64,000 nucleotides of DNA, taken from the NCBI RefSeq assembly GCF_963666545.1, contig NZ_OY762899.1:4282365-4346364 (forward strand). The letters are read 5' to 3'. Shown piece after piece: positions 27,558 to 37,600 of the stretch; the stretch's first letter is position 1; every line of letters begins with the position of its first letter. The position numbers and the translations under genes are program-made. The notes below the pieces were generated by a model that searched no databases, was not told the origin of the DNA, and worked only from the letters and a program-made list of their open reading frames with translations. This stretch comes from an uncultured Bacteroides sp. GTDB taxonomy: Bacteria; Bacteroidota; Bacteroidia; Bacteroidales; Bacteroidaceae.

Positions 27558-28661
27558 GTGAGTTGGATAATAAAAACGAAAGGGCTTTCAAAAGTTGGTT
27601 TATTACTGCTTTTAGTTCTTTTATATAATCTATTTGCCTTTATATCAGATCCATATAGCATACTTTGGATCGGCTATTCAAGTCAGGATTTAGTACCTGC
27701 TTTTGTTTTGTCATTGATTGACTGTTGGGTAATACTAGAATCGAGCTTTCTGATTTCTAGGGTACTAGAGAAAAAGTTTCCTTGGATTGTATCTTTCTGG
27801 TTGCGTTTTACCATACAATCTCTAATGATGATAGTAATTATGATTATTCTTTTATCTGTGCAATCTTCATTATGTTCTGTCTTTTGGGAAGAATGGGTGT
27901 TGGATGAACAAATGAAGATGGCAGAATGGCGTATCAATGCTATCGGCGTTGTTTTTTCTTTGATGGTCAGTGCTGTACACACAATTTATTACATGATAAA
28001 ACAGTGGAGGCACTCATTGGAAGAAACAACTCATCTTCAGTTCAAGGCAATGGAATTTAAGGAAGTGGCAATGCAAGCGGAACTGCAAGCTTTAAAAAGT
28101 CAGTTGAATCCTCATTTTATGTTCAATAATTTCAGTGTTTTATCGGAGCTTATAGATATAGATAAAGAAGCTGCATCTGTTTTTCTAAGTAAACTTTCTA
28201 AGGTATATCGCTATATGATTCACAATCAGAAAAGAGATTTAATATTTTTGAATGAAGAAATAGAATTCGTGAGAGCGTATTTTCACCTGATGCATATCCG
28301 GCATCAGGATAATGTGAACTTGGAGATTAATATAGACAAAGAAGCTTTGAAAATGTATATACCGCCCATCACAGTACAGTTATTGATAGAGAATGCTATA
28401 AAACACAATGTGGCCAGTAAAGATCGTCCCTTAATGATTAAAATTACAACTCAGAATGACAACTTGATTGTTGCCAATAACCTACAGTTGATAGCCAATG
28501 TTTTTCCATCTACAGGCGTAGGTCTTAAAAATATTAAAGACAGATATAACATCTTTGGATCGGAGAGAAAACCTTCTGCGACTACGTCCGAAAAAGAATA
28601 CTCTGTATGCCTACCTTTGTTTAATTTTAATATGTTCAACGATGAAAGTTCTGATAATTGA
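27558..28661 (+). CDS. LytS-type membrane sensor histidine kinase
   Basis: 367 residues from a GTG start. Four hydrophobic segments lie in 10-150. Then comes a His_kinase (PF06580) domain with SQLNPHFMFNNFSVL (phospho-acceptor His186), and an ATPase domain marked by PPITVQLLIENAIKHN and GVGLKNIKDRYNIF. No large input domain is present, so the signal is probably felt in the membrane. It follows the RND operon by about 120 bp and overlaps the response regulator gene by 20 nt. The pair most likely controls the pump. Confidence 0.9.
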   Translation: MSWIIKTKGLSKVGLLLLLVLLYNLFAFISDPYSILWIGYSSQDLVPAFVLSLIDCWVILESSFLISRVLEKKFPWIVSFWLRFTIQSLMMIVIMIILLSVQSSLCSVFWEEWVLDEQMKMAEWRINAIGVVFSLMVSAVHTIYYMIKQWRHSLEETTHLQFKAMEFKEVAMQAELQALKSQLNPHFMFNNFSVLSELIDIDKEAASVFLSKLSKVYRYMIHNQKRDLIFLNEEIEFVRAYFHLMHIRHQDNVNLEINIDKEALKMYIPPITVQLLIENAIKHNVASKDRPLMIKITTQNDNLIVANNLQLIANVFPSTGVGLKNIKDRYNIFGSERKPSATTSEKEYSVCLPLFNFNMFNDESSDN

Positions 28662-29403
28662 GGATGAGAGTCTGAATGTTTCGCGGTTAAAGAGAATACT
28701 TGCTGACATTTCAGATGAAATTGAAGTGGTTGGAGTTACAACCAGTGTGAAAGAAAGTGCAAACTGGCTGGATAACAATCCTCATCCTGATGTAATCCTC
28801 ATGGATATACGATTGGAAGATGGAATTAGTTTTGATATATTCAACTTAGTAGTAGTGAAGAGTCCTATTATTTTTACGACCAGTTATGATGAATATGCCA
28901 TAAGGGCATTTAAAGTCAATAGCCTTGATTATCTGCTAAAACCAATTGATAAAAAGGAATTAGAAGATGCACTGAAAAAGGTTCGTGTTAATGTTGATGA
29001 GGAAGTCAAAGCAGTTGATAAGATTAAAGACTTGCTTAAACAGCTTGGGCAACAAACCAATACATATCGCAAACGGTTCTTGGTTAGAAAATACAAGGGG
29101 CAGGCTTCTCTTAATGTGGAAGAGGTAGATTTTATCTTTTCAGAAAACAAAATTAGTTATCTGTTCACTAAAGAACATTCCAAGCATGTTGTTAATCAGA
29201 CTTTAGAAGATATTTCGAAAGAACTGGATCCAAACTTTTTCTTTAGAGTGAATCGACAGTATATTCTTAGTGTGGATAGCATACTAACTTTTCACGAAAG
29301 TGTGAATGGTAAACTTCGGGTTATATTACAAAGGGATCCAGCCAGAGAAGTAATAGTCAGCAGAGAAAAGGCTTCTATGTTTAAAACATGGTTAGATGGG
29401 TAA
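28642..29403 (+). CDS. LytTR-family response regulator
   Basis: 253 residues. Receiver domain 1-115 (MKVLIIEDESLN, phospho-acceptor Asp55 in ILMDIRLEDG, FTTSYDEYAIRAF, YLLKPI) and LytTR DNA-binding domain about 145-250 (FLVRKYKGQASLNVEEVDFIFSENKISYLF ... FFRVNRQYILSVDSI). The start is set at ATG 28642, where the receiver begins; the longer frame from 28555 lies within the kinase gene and adds no domain. LytTR proteins bind paired direct repeats spaced about two turns, and such a pair sits at 21636-21666 upstream of the pump operon. Confidence 0.9.
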   Translation: MKVLIIEDESLNVSRLKRILADISDEIEVVGVTTSVKESANWLDNNPHPDVILMDIRLEDGISFDIFNLVVVKSPIIFTTSYDEYAIRAFKVNSLDYLLKPIDKKELEDALKKVRVNVDEEVKAVDKIKDLLKQLGQQTNTYRKRFLVRKYKGQASLNVEEVDFIFSENKISYLFTKEHSKHVVNQTLEDISKELDPNFFFRVNRQYILSVDSILTFHESVNGKLRVILQRDPAREVIVSREKASMFKTWLDG

Positions 29404-29436
29404 ATATTGAACTCTTGCTTTCTTCTGTTTGTTTAC

Positions 29437-29467
29437 TTGTTACTGAGAAATGAAATGAATAACTTTG
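29437..29467 (+). promoter_or_regulatory. Putative promoter of the His-rich membrane protein
   Basis: TTG at 29437-29439 and TAACTTTG at 29460-29467 are 20 bp apart, and the start codon follows at 29485. Confidence 0.55.
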
Positions 29468-29484
29468 CAGTTAATCAATGAAAC

Positions 29485-29832
29485 ATGAAACGATTGTTGC
29501 TTCGCATACTCAAATATTTCTTGCCAGCCTTGTTTATATCTTGCGTGGGGCTGGTCAGTTTATTTGTTCACTCGCATGTGGTGAACGGAGTAACAATTGT
29601 ACATTCCCATCCGTTCAATAAGGATGTAGAGCATACGCACTCTTCTGCAGAGTTTCAGTTGATAAATCATCTGTCACAAATTTGGGTTACCGGAGCAATT
29701 GTTCTGTCCTTGTTGGTAACCCCGTTACTGCTTTTCTTTTTAGAACTGCTGCCTGATACCCGCTTGCAAGGCTTTGTGTCTTTCAGGCCAACAGGCATTC
29801 AGTTGCGTGCACCTCCTTATTACTCTCTTTAA
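29485..29832 (+). CDS. Small histidine-rich membrane protein, possible metal handling
   Basis: 115 residues with two hydrophobic helices (about 10-28 and 70-92). The loop between them is rich in His: HSHVVNGVTIVHSHPFNKDVEHTHS, seven His within 25 residues, which suggests binding of zinc or a similar metal outside the cytoplasm. Proteins of this type are found before TonB receptors in Bacteroides, and here a receptor fragment does follow. No family name is recognised. Function is inferred. Confidence 0.6.
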   Translation: MKRLLLRILKYFLPALFISCVGLVSLFVHSHVVNGVTIVHSHPFNKDVEHTHSSAEFQLINHLSQIWVTGAIVLSLLVTPLLLFFLELLPDTRLQGFVSFRPTGIQLRAPPYYSL

Positions 29833-29963
29833 TATTTCTTGATTGATTTGAGAATAGAATTTTCTGCCTTTCTGCTATGTATAGAGAAAAAGCGGAAGAG
29901 ATTGATGTGCTTTGCCCCATGAGGAGCAACGCATGTGTTTCACGTATTAAAATTAAAAGCAAA

Positions 29964-30106
29964 ATGAAATATATATTATCCATACTCGCTTTGTGCTGTT
30001 TTTATTTGTCGGCACAGGCTGTTTCTCCGGAGGTGCCGGAATTAAAAAAGTCAGATGCAAACATCATGGGTCATGTGCTCGATAAAGCAACCAAAGAGCA
30101 TTTACC
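29964..30106 (+). pseudogene. TonB-dependent receptor, N-terminal fragment cut by IS
   Basis: Starts ATG 29964 with signal peptide MKYILSILALCCFYLSAQA and then SDANIMGHVLDKATKEHLP, the opening of a carboxypeptidase-regulatory-like domain of a TonB receptor. The frame enters the IS left end and stops soon after. Nothing like the missing ~650 residues appears right of the IS, so the rest of the gene is gone, not only interrupted. Apparent upstream codons from 29877 are not typical of the family. Confidence 0.75.
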
Positions 30107-31829
30107 CTCCTGTTTTCGTCATTGGGACACCCTAAAAGTTTTCGGTTGATTTTCCCTTATCATTGACCAGCATATCGTATAGCTCTTTCTGCTCTTTGTC
30201 CATCTGTAATATCTTCGTTTTGTTTGTTTTGCTTTTAGGTAACTGATAAATCAATTGGTACATATTGAATGTAAGTTCTTGTGCTCGTAATAGTGCTATA
30301 GCGGATTTGTTCTTTTTTAGAATCCGTTCGAGTTCCAGCATGATCGTATATGCGGTAAAACAGATACAAATATGTCCTTCTATTCGGTTGTGAAGTCTAT
30401 GATAAATGGGCCGCACCTCCAAATCAGTTTTATTCATCCGAAACGCACGCTCTATAAACCACAAATTTCTATAGCAGGCGATGACTTCATTCTTGCCGAG
30501 TTTGGTGTTAGTGACATACCCCTTGATGCCATCCCAGGCTGCATCTGCGTTGTATTTGTCCATGTCGATGGATATCTTCACTTCACCCTCCATCTTCAGG
30601 TACTTGTTATACCCTTTGTTGTTGATGTTCGATTTAGTCAATTTACCATCATTCACACGTTTCTGTAGCCTGCCAAGTCCACGTTTGCGGTTAAACTCGT
30701 CTTTCTTGGCCCTGTTTTGACTTTTGGAAATGATAAGACGGATATTGTCTTTCTTATTTATGATCTTTACCTCACCATGGGCTAAGTCCATGTCAAGTAT
30801 TTGCTTCCTGACCCCATCCGATTCATTTTTCGGACGTGCCCCCAGAATAAACTCATAACCATCATCCAAGAATGCCTGTATATTTTGTTTGGACAATAGG
30901 CCGGAGTCAGCAACAATAATAGGTTTGCCTAACTCATACTTGTCTTGCATTCTTTTTATCAAAGGTATAAACGTGTTGCCTTCATACGTGTTTCCCTCGA
31001 ATATCTCGTAACCAATCGGATTGCCTCCAAAACTGACAAGTAATCCCAAAAAGATCTGAGGACACTGATGCTTTCCGTCCTTTGAAAATCCCGTCTTGCG
31101 CAAATCATCCTCATCACTTGATTCAAAGTAAAGCGTGGTCATATCGTAAAACACTACACTGATAGAACCCCCAAAAAGTGCTTTGGTATGCTCGAAAGAA
31201 ATATGCTCCACTAAGGTTTTTATATCTTGGCCGCCACTCTTATTTTTTGCATCCTGCTGTTCCTTACGGTAACAGAGATTATCCAGAAATCGATAAATTT
31301 TAGAGATATTGTAACTCACACCTTGGTAGCGGTAAAGATAGTCGATGGTCTTGAGTTTGCTGCCCGGATTAAACAGGCGGGTAATTACCAGATGGCGAAA
31401 TATTTCACTTTCGATCCGACTATAACCAATCCGGTCGTAAAGTGTGCCGAATATCAGCTCGGGGCCAATGATTCTCAATTGTGCGTTCGCTAAGCAGGAG
31501 ATAAATGACTCCAGTCTGAGCTCATCTTCATCTTCAAAGAGCCCGCGGGCTAAACCGGCCTTTTCCCTGACGAACTGGCGTGCCAATTCTTCCAGGCGGG
31601 CTATCTCCACTTCTGTGCGACCTACCCCGAAACTTTTGACAACCTTGTACTGTCCACCACTCTTGTCGATGGCTTGAACACTTATCGTGCCCCGCTTATT
31701 GCCCTTTCTACGAACAAACATGATGCAAAAATAACTCTGGGACACCCAAAATGCAAATTATTCAAGGCCTATTTTACTGATTTACAGGGAGATAACTTTT
31801 TTGAAACTGAAGAGTGACGAAAACAGGAG
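30107..31829. mobile_element. IS1634-family insertion sequence
   Basis: About 1723 bp between perfect 15-bp inverted ends CTCCTGTTTTCGTCA (30107-30121) and its complement (31815-31829). It holds one transposase gene on the minus strand. The flanks TTACC and TACAA do not match, so no target duplication is seen, which points to a deletion or recombination at the IS. Inside the ends a direct copy of GGGACACCC flanks the transposase at 30124 and about 31739. Confidence 0.8.
30132..31721 (-). CDS. IS1634-family transposase
   Basis: About 529 residues from the Met at 31721 (MFVRRKGNKRG); an upstream ATG (31745) adds eight atypical residues. DDE-type enzyme: first Asp in VFYDMTTLYFES, second in IIVADSGLLSKQNI, and the YREK-like motif with the Glu in YRNLWFIERAFRMNKTDLEVRP. 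Full length with no stops, so the element could still move. It cuts and joins IS ends. Its stop lies 25 bp from the left IS end. Confidence 0.88.
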   Translation of the reverse strand: MFVRRKGNKRGTISVQAIDKSGGQYKVVKSFGVGRTEVEIARLEELARQFVREKAGLARGLFEDEDELRLESFISCLANAQLRIIGPELIFGTLYDRIGYSRIESEIFRHLVITRLFNPGSKLKTIDYLYRYQGVSYNISKIYRFLDNLCYRKEQQDAKNKSGGQDIKTLVEHISFEHTKALFGGSISVVFYDMTTLYFESSDEDDLRKTGFSKDGKHQCPQIFLGLLVSFGGNPIGYEIFEGNTYEGNTFIPLIKRMQDKYELGKPIIVADSGLLSKQNIQAFLDDGYEFILGARPKNESDGVRKQILDMDLAHGEVKIINKKDNIRLIISKSQNRAKKDEFNRKRGLGRLQKRVNDGKLTKSNINNKGYNKYLKMEGEVKISIDMDKYNADAAWDGIKGYVTNTKLGKNEVIACYRNLWFIERAFRMNKTDLEVRPIYHRLHNRIEGHICICFTAYTIMLELERILKKNKSAIALLRAQELTFNMYQLIYQLPKSKTNKTKILQMDKEQKELYDMLVNDKGKSTENF

Positions 31830-31903
31830 TACAAAACCCTTTCCTTACCGTCTCTTTTAGTATATAACGGAATTTAAATAGTAAATATCAAAGGTAAATA
31901 GAG

Positions 31904-34597
31904 ATGGTGAAACTAAAAGGTCTTCTGGTGGGCATGGGAGTATTCCTGCTTTGCTCGTGCGGAGAAAAAACTGTAAGTATTATAACTACCCCGAATGCTA
32001 CCAATCGTGCGCTGTTTGGAGCCGAACAATTAAAAACAACACTTGAACAATCGGGCTACAAAGTGGATTGGCGTACGGATGCGAATGGTAAAAAACTAAA
32101 AGGAAAAACGATCTTTATTAATCAGGCAGCGGATTCCATTACTAAAAAGGAGGGTTTCCGTATTACTACCAACGGCAATTTTACTGAACTTACGGGACAA
32201 GATGGTAACGGTGTTATCTATGCTTGCCGTGAATTGATTGACCATATAAACAATAATAAGAACCTGAATTTCCCTACTTCAATGACCGATGCACCCGAGA
32301 TGGTGCTTCGTGGTTCGTGCGTAGGTTTGCAAAAAACAACTTATCTGCCCGGGCATGGTGTGTACGAATATCCTTATACTCCCGAAAACTTCCCTTGGTT
32401 TTATGACAAGGCACAGTGGCTAAAGTATCTCGATATGTTGGTGGCTAACCGTATGAATACGCTCTACCTATGGAATGGGCATCCGTTTTCTTCATTGGTG
32501 AAGTTGAAGGAGTATCCTTTTGCGCTGGAGGTAAGCGAGGAGACATTTAAGAAGAATGAAGAGATGTTCTCGTTTCTGACCAAGGAAGCCGATAAAAGAG
32601 GTATCTTTGTTATTCAGATGTTCTATAATATTTTGTTGTCAAAGCCTTTTGCTGATCATTATGGACTGAAAACGCAAGATCGTAACCGTCCTATCACACC
32701 GCTTATCAGCGATTATACCCGCAAGTCGATCGCTGCTTTTATAGAGAAATACCCCAATGTGGGGTTGCTTGTTTGCCTGGGTGAGGCAATGGATACGTAT
32801 GAGGATGATGTGGAATGGTTTACGAAAACGATTATTCCGGGTGTGAAGGATGGCTTGAAGGCACTTGGTCGCACGGATGAACCTCCTATCTTACTTCGTG
32901 CACACGATACTGACTGCAAGATGGTGATGGACGCTGCTTTGCCATTATATAAGAATTTATATACGATGCATAAGTACAATGGTGAGTCTCTTACCACGTA
33001 TGAACCTCGTGGCCCATGGGCTAAGATTCATAAGGATTTGAGCGAACTGGGAACGATTCATATTAGTAATGTGCATATTCTGGCTAATCTGGAACCGTTT
33101 CGCTGGAGCTCTCCCGATTTTGTTCAGAAAGCTGTAAATGCGATGCACAATGTTCATGGTGTCAATGCGTTGCACCTTTACCCTCAGGCTTCTTACTGGG
33201 ATTGGCCGTATACGGCTGATAAATTGCCGGATGGCAAACGTGAGTTTCAGCTGGATCGTGACTGGATGTGGTACAAGACTTGGGCCAGATATGCTTGGAA
33301 TTGTCACCGTGACCGTAAGGATGAAGTGTCTTACTGGGATAGTCAGTTGAGTGAGTATTACGGGACTGATTCGGTAGCCTCACGTGAAATTCTGGAAGCG
33401 TATGAGCAATCGGGTGAAATCGCTCCGAAGTTGCTTCGTCGTTTCGGTATTACAGAGGGTAACAGACAGACATTACTGTTGGGAATGTTTATGAGCCAAT
33501 TGGTCAACCCATATAAATATACCATCTATCCGGGATTCTATGAGAGTTGCGGACCGGAAGGAGAAAAGCTCATTGAGTATGTGGAGAAGGAGTGGAAGAA
33601 ACAACCGCACGTAGGTGAGTTGCCGCTTGATATTATTGCTCAGGTGATTGAGCATGGCGATAAGGCTGTGACTGCTATTGATAAGGCTGCTGCAAATGTA
33701 ACTAAAAATAAGGAGGAGTTTGAGCGTCTTCAAAATGATATGCATTGCTATAGGGAATTTGCGTATGCTTTCAACCTGAAGGTGAAAGCGGCTAAGTTGG
33801 TGCTCGACTATCAATGGGGAAAGGATTTGAAGAACCTTGATGCAGCGATACCTTTGATGGAAGAGGGGCTTGTTCACTATCGCAAGTTGGTGGATTTGAC
33901 GAAGGATCATTATTACTATGCGAACAGTATGCAGACGGCTCAGCGTCGTATTCCTATTGGAGGAGATGATGGCAAGAATAAAACATGGGTGGAGATGTTG
34001 GTACATTACGAAAAGGAATTGGCCAACTTTAAAGCAAACTTGGCTATGCTGAAGGAGAAAGAAAGCGGTAAAACGGTTGCGGCTGAAGTGAAAATTGCTT
34101 CACTTACTCAGGGGAACGTTACTTTGTTAAGCAAACCATCTGTGGTGAAGTTGACCCAAGGGGCTTCGTTATTCTCTAACGTACCGGGTAAGGTGGAAGC
34201 TTTGGCTCCTGAATTGGAAGGACTTTCTGCTTTCAATCTGAATGGCGACAGGCAGCGTGAAGTGGGAACGATGATTGAGTTCGAAGCTCATGAACCCGTT
34301 CAATTGCTGGTTGGCTATTTTCGTGATGACCAAAAGAAATATGCCAAAGCACCGAAACTAGAAATAGATGCTGCCGCTAATGACTATGGACAAGCAGAGC
34401 CGAAGTTGACGAATGCTATTCGCATTGACGGTATGCCTTTGGCTGATGTACATGCTTATAGCTTTGCAGTTGGCAAACATCAATTGCTTTTGCCTAAAGG
34501 GTACTTGTTGGTGTTTGGATTTACAAATAAAGAGATTACTCCTCGCAATGCTGCTTTGGCAGGAGCGGAGGAAACAATGGACTGGTTGTTTTACTAG
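31904..34597 (+). CDS. GH138 family alpha-galacturonidase (RG-II chain A)
   Basis: 897 residues, probably a lipoprotein (LLCSCGEKT). An N-terminal alpha-glucuronidase-like domain (about 25-125) precedes the barrel. The two Glu at positions 294 (VCLGEAMD) and 361 (NGESLTTYE) coincide with the catalytic residues E294 and E361 that I recall for the GH138 enzyme of B. paurosaccharolyticus, strong support for the call. GH138 removes galacturonic acid from chain A of RG-II. It is followed 61 bp later by the GH137-GH2 fusion, as in BT0997-BT0996. Its upstream DNA is the right end of the IS, so its native promoter may be lost. Confidence 0.88.
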   Translation: MVKLKGLLVGMGVFLLCSCGEKTVSIITTPNATNRALFGAEQLKTTLEQSGYKVDWRTDANGKKLKGKTIFINQAADSITKKEGFRITTNGNFTELTGQDGNGVIYACRELIDHINNNKNLNFPTSMTDAPEMVLRGSCVGLQKTTYLPGHGVYEYPYTPENFPWFYDKAQWLKYLDMLVANRMNTLYLWNGHPFSSLVKLKEYPFALEVSEETFKKNEEMFSFLTKEADKRGIFVIQMFYNILLSKPFADHYGLKTQDRNRPITPLISDYTRKSIAAFIEKYPNVGLLVCLGEAMDTYEDDVEWFTKTIIPGVKDGLKALGRTDEPPILLRAHDTDCKMVMDAALPLYKNLYTMHKYNGESLTTYEPRGPWAKIHKDLSELGTIHISNVHILANLEPFRWSSPDFVQKAVNAMHNVHGVNALHLYPQASYWDWPYTADKLPDGKREFQLDRDWMWYKTWARYAWNCHRDRKDEVSYWDSQLSEYYGTDSVASREILEAYEQSGEIAPKLLRRFGITEGNRQTLLLGMFMSQLVNPYKYTIYPGFYESCGPEGEKLIEYVEKEWKKQPHVGELPLDIIAQVIEHGDKAVTAIDKAAANVTKNKEEFERLQNDMHCYREFAYAFNLKVKAAKLVLDYQWGKDLKNLDAAIPLMEEGLVHYRKLVDLTKDHYYYANSMQTAQRRIPIGGDDGKNKTWVEMLVHYEKELANFKANLAMLKEKESGKTVAAEVKIASLTQGNVTLLSKPSVVKLTQGASLFSNVPGKVEALAPELEGLSAFNLNGDRQREVGTMIEFEAHEPVQLLVGYFRDDQKKYAKAPKLEIDAAANDYGQAEPKLTNAIRIDGMPLADVHAYSFAVGKHQLLLPKGYLLVFGFTNKEITPRNAALAGAEETMDWLFY

Positions 34598-34658
34598 TCC
34601 TTAAACTTGCAATTAAATAAGGAGAATCATCACTCTGGTTTTATTAATACTGACTACG

Positions 34659-37600
34659 ATGAAAAGAAATGGTGTGCTTATTCTGTTTTCGTTGATTGTT
34701 TGTTCTCTTTTTGCGCAAAACAGCGTTTCTCAAAAGAAGATGGAGGAGGTGTATGAAAAGATCAAAACGCCTTATAAATACGGACTTGTTCTGGCTCCGG
34801 AAACAAACAATTACAAGATGGATTGTCCCACCGTGTTTCGGCAGGGTGATAAGTGGTACATGACCTTTGTTATTTACAACGGTCGTTCGGGAAATGATGG
34901 TCGTGGATATGAAACATGGTTGGCCGAAAGCGATAATCTGTTGGATTGGAAGACAAAAGGACGGATTCTTTCTTTTCGTGATGGTACTTGGGATACTAAC
35001 CAACGGGGCGGATTTCCTGCTTTGCCGGACATGGAGTGGGGAGGGAGTTACGCTCTTCAACCTTATAAGGGAAACTATTGGATGACTTACATCGGAGGGG
35101 TCAATGCCGGTTATGAAGCCGGTCCACTTCGCATAGGCATGGCTTGGACGAAAGAGAAGAATCTGGGTGAAGCGGTGGAATGGGAATCAATAGAAAAACC
35201 GCTTCTTTCTTCGGAAGATAAAAATGCACAGTGGTTTGAGAATCTGACGCAATATAAAAGTACGGTATACTGGGACAAAAAAAAGACATTAGGTTATCCG
35301 TTTGTGATGTTCTATAATGCGGGTGGTCGCCATCCGCAAACGCAACTGAAGGGGGAAAGGATCGGTATCGCTCTTTCAAAAGATATGAAGAAATGGAAAC
35401 GCTATGCCGGTAATCCTGTCTTCAGTCATGAAACGCAGGGAACGATTACGGGGGATGCGCAAATTCAAAAGATGGGTGATGTATATGTCATGTTTTACTT
35501 CTCTGCTTTTGCTCCTTCTCGTCAATATAAGGCATTTAACACATTTGCCTGTAGTTATGATTTAATCCATTGGACCGACTGGGCGGGGGATGATTTGATT
35601 ATTCCTTCCAAAAACTACGATAATCTTTTTGCTCATAAAAGTTGTGTGATTAATCACGATGAGGTGGTTTACCATTTCTATTGCGGGGTAAATAAAGATG
35701 ATCAGCGTGGCATTGCTGTAGCAACGAGTAAACCGATGGGGCGTTCGGCTGTTCGTTTCCCTCAGCCGGAAGAGAAGAACAGAAGAACGATTCTGCAACT
35801 GGATAAAGATTGGAAGACTACCTTGCTGCTTGATCAAGAAAAAAAGGAGCTAACGGATAAGATTTTGCCATCATCATTTACCAAAAGTGAACTTTGGCAG
35901 ACAGTGAACATCCCTCATAACTGGGATGACTATTATGGCTATCGGCAGTTGACTCATGGCAATCTGCATGCTACTGCTCTTTATAAAAAGTCATTTACTG
36001 CTCCGAAAGTTCAGGCAGGGAAGCACTCTTTTTTACGCTTCGAAGGGGTGGGAACTTATGCTACCATCACATTGAATGGGAAGAGTTATGGTCGCCACCC
36101 TGTTGGTCGCACCACACTGACACTTGATGTGACGGATGCTTTGAAACCCGGGGAAGATAATCTGCTGGAAGTGAAGGCGGAGCATCCTGAAATGATTTCG
36201 GATATGCCTTGGGTTTGTGGTGGTTGCTCTTCGGAATGGGGCTTTAGTGAAGGCTCTCAACCGCTGGGTATCTTTCGTCCGGTAGTGCTTGAGGTTACCG
36301 ATGAAGTACGCATTGAACCTTTTGGCGTACACATCTGGCATGACGATAAAGCGAAGACTGTGTACGTGGAGACGGAAGTAAAGAACTACAGTTCGCAGAC
36401 TGAAAAGATTCAAGTGGTGAATAAACTTAATAATGCAGATGGTTTGAAGGTTTTCCGATTGGTGGAGGAGGTAACTCTTGCTCCGGGAGAAACAAAAATA
36501 ATCAGGCAATCGGCTGTAGTGGAGAATGCGATCTTGTGGAGTGTAGAGAATCCTTATCTTTATAATCTGGCTTCGATGATTAAACGAGGCACGGCTACAA
36601 CGGACGAAATAACGACTCCTTTTGGCATTCGAACGATCAGTTGGCCTGTAAAGCGTAAGGATGGCGATGGACGTTTCTACTTGAATGGAAAATCGGTCTT
36701 CATCAATGGTGTGTGTGAGTACGAACATCAATTCGGGCAAAGTCACGCTTTCAGTAAAGAACAGGTCGCTGCCCGAGTGAAACAAATAAAGGCTGCCGGG
36801 TTCAATGCTTTCAGAGATGCGCATCAACCGCACAACTTGGATTATCAGAAATATTGGGATGAGGATGGTATCCTTTTTTGGACGCAATTCTCTGCACACA
36901 TCTGGTATGACACACCTGAATTTAGAGCGAACTTCAAACAATTACTTCGTCAGTGGGTGAAAGAACGTCGTAATTCTCCATCGGTAGTGATGTGGGGATT
37001 GCAGAATGAGAGTGTTCTCCCTCGTGAATTTGCGGAAGAGTGTAGTGCTATTATTCGTGAGATGGATCCAACAGCGCAAAACATGCGTGTGATTACTACT
37101 TGCAATGGAGGTGAGGGTACGGACTGGAATGTAGTGCAGAATTGGAGTGGTACGTATGGTGGCAAACCGGAAAATTATAAAGCTGAATTAGCTCAGTCCG
37201 ACCAATTGCTCAACGGTGAATATGGTGCTTGGAGAAGTATTGACCTGCATACCGAACCGGGAGCTTTTGAGCAAAACGGGGTGTGGAGTGAAGATCGTAT
37301 GTGTCAGCTGATGGAAATGAAGATTCGTTTGGCGGAACAGGCAAAAGATAGTGTTTGCGGACAATTTCAATGGATATTCAGCAGTCACGATAATCCGGGT
37401 CGCCGTCAGCCAGATGAGGCTTATCGGAAGATAGACAAAGTGGGGCCATTCAACTACAAAGGATTGGTTACGCCATGGGAGGAGCCGTTGGATGTATATT
37501 ATATGTATCGGGCTAACTACGTATCTGCTGCCAAAGATCCGATGGTTTACCTCGTGTCTCACACATGGCCGGACAGATTTGCTACCGGCAGGCGACGGAC

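Noticed and set aside
29877-29963. Upstream start for the cut TonB receptor
   Set aside because: The signal peptide begins at ATG 29964; the extra residues are charged and not typical.
30124-31747. GGGACACCC copies as IS ends
   Set aside because: They are direct, not inverted, and lie inside the perfect 15-bp inverted ends.
36033-36941. 302-codon open frame on the minus strand
   Set aside because: It lies wholly inside the GH137-GH2 gene, has no domain-like sequence and is Arg/His/Ser-rich as expected of an antisense shadow.
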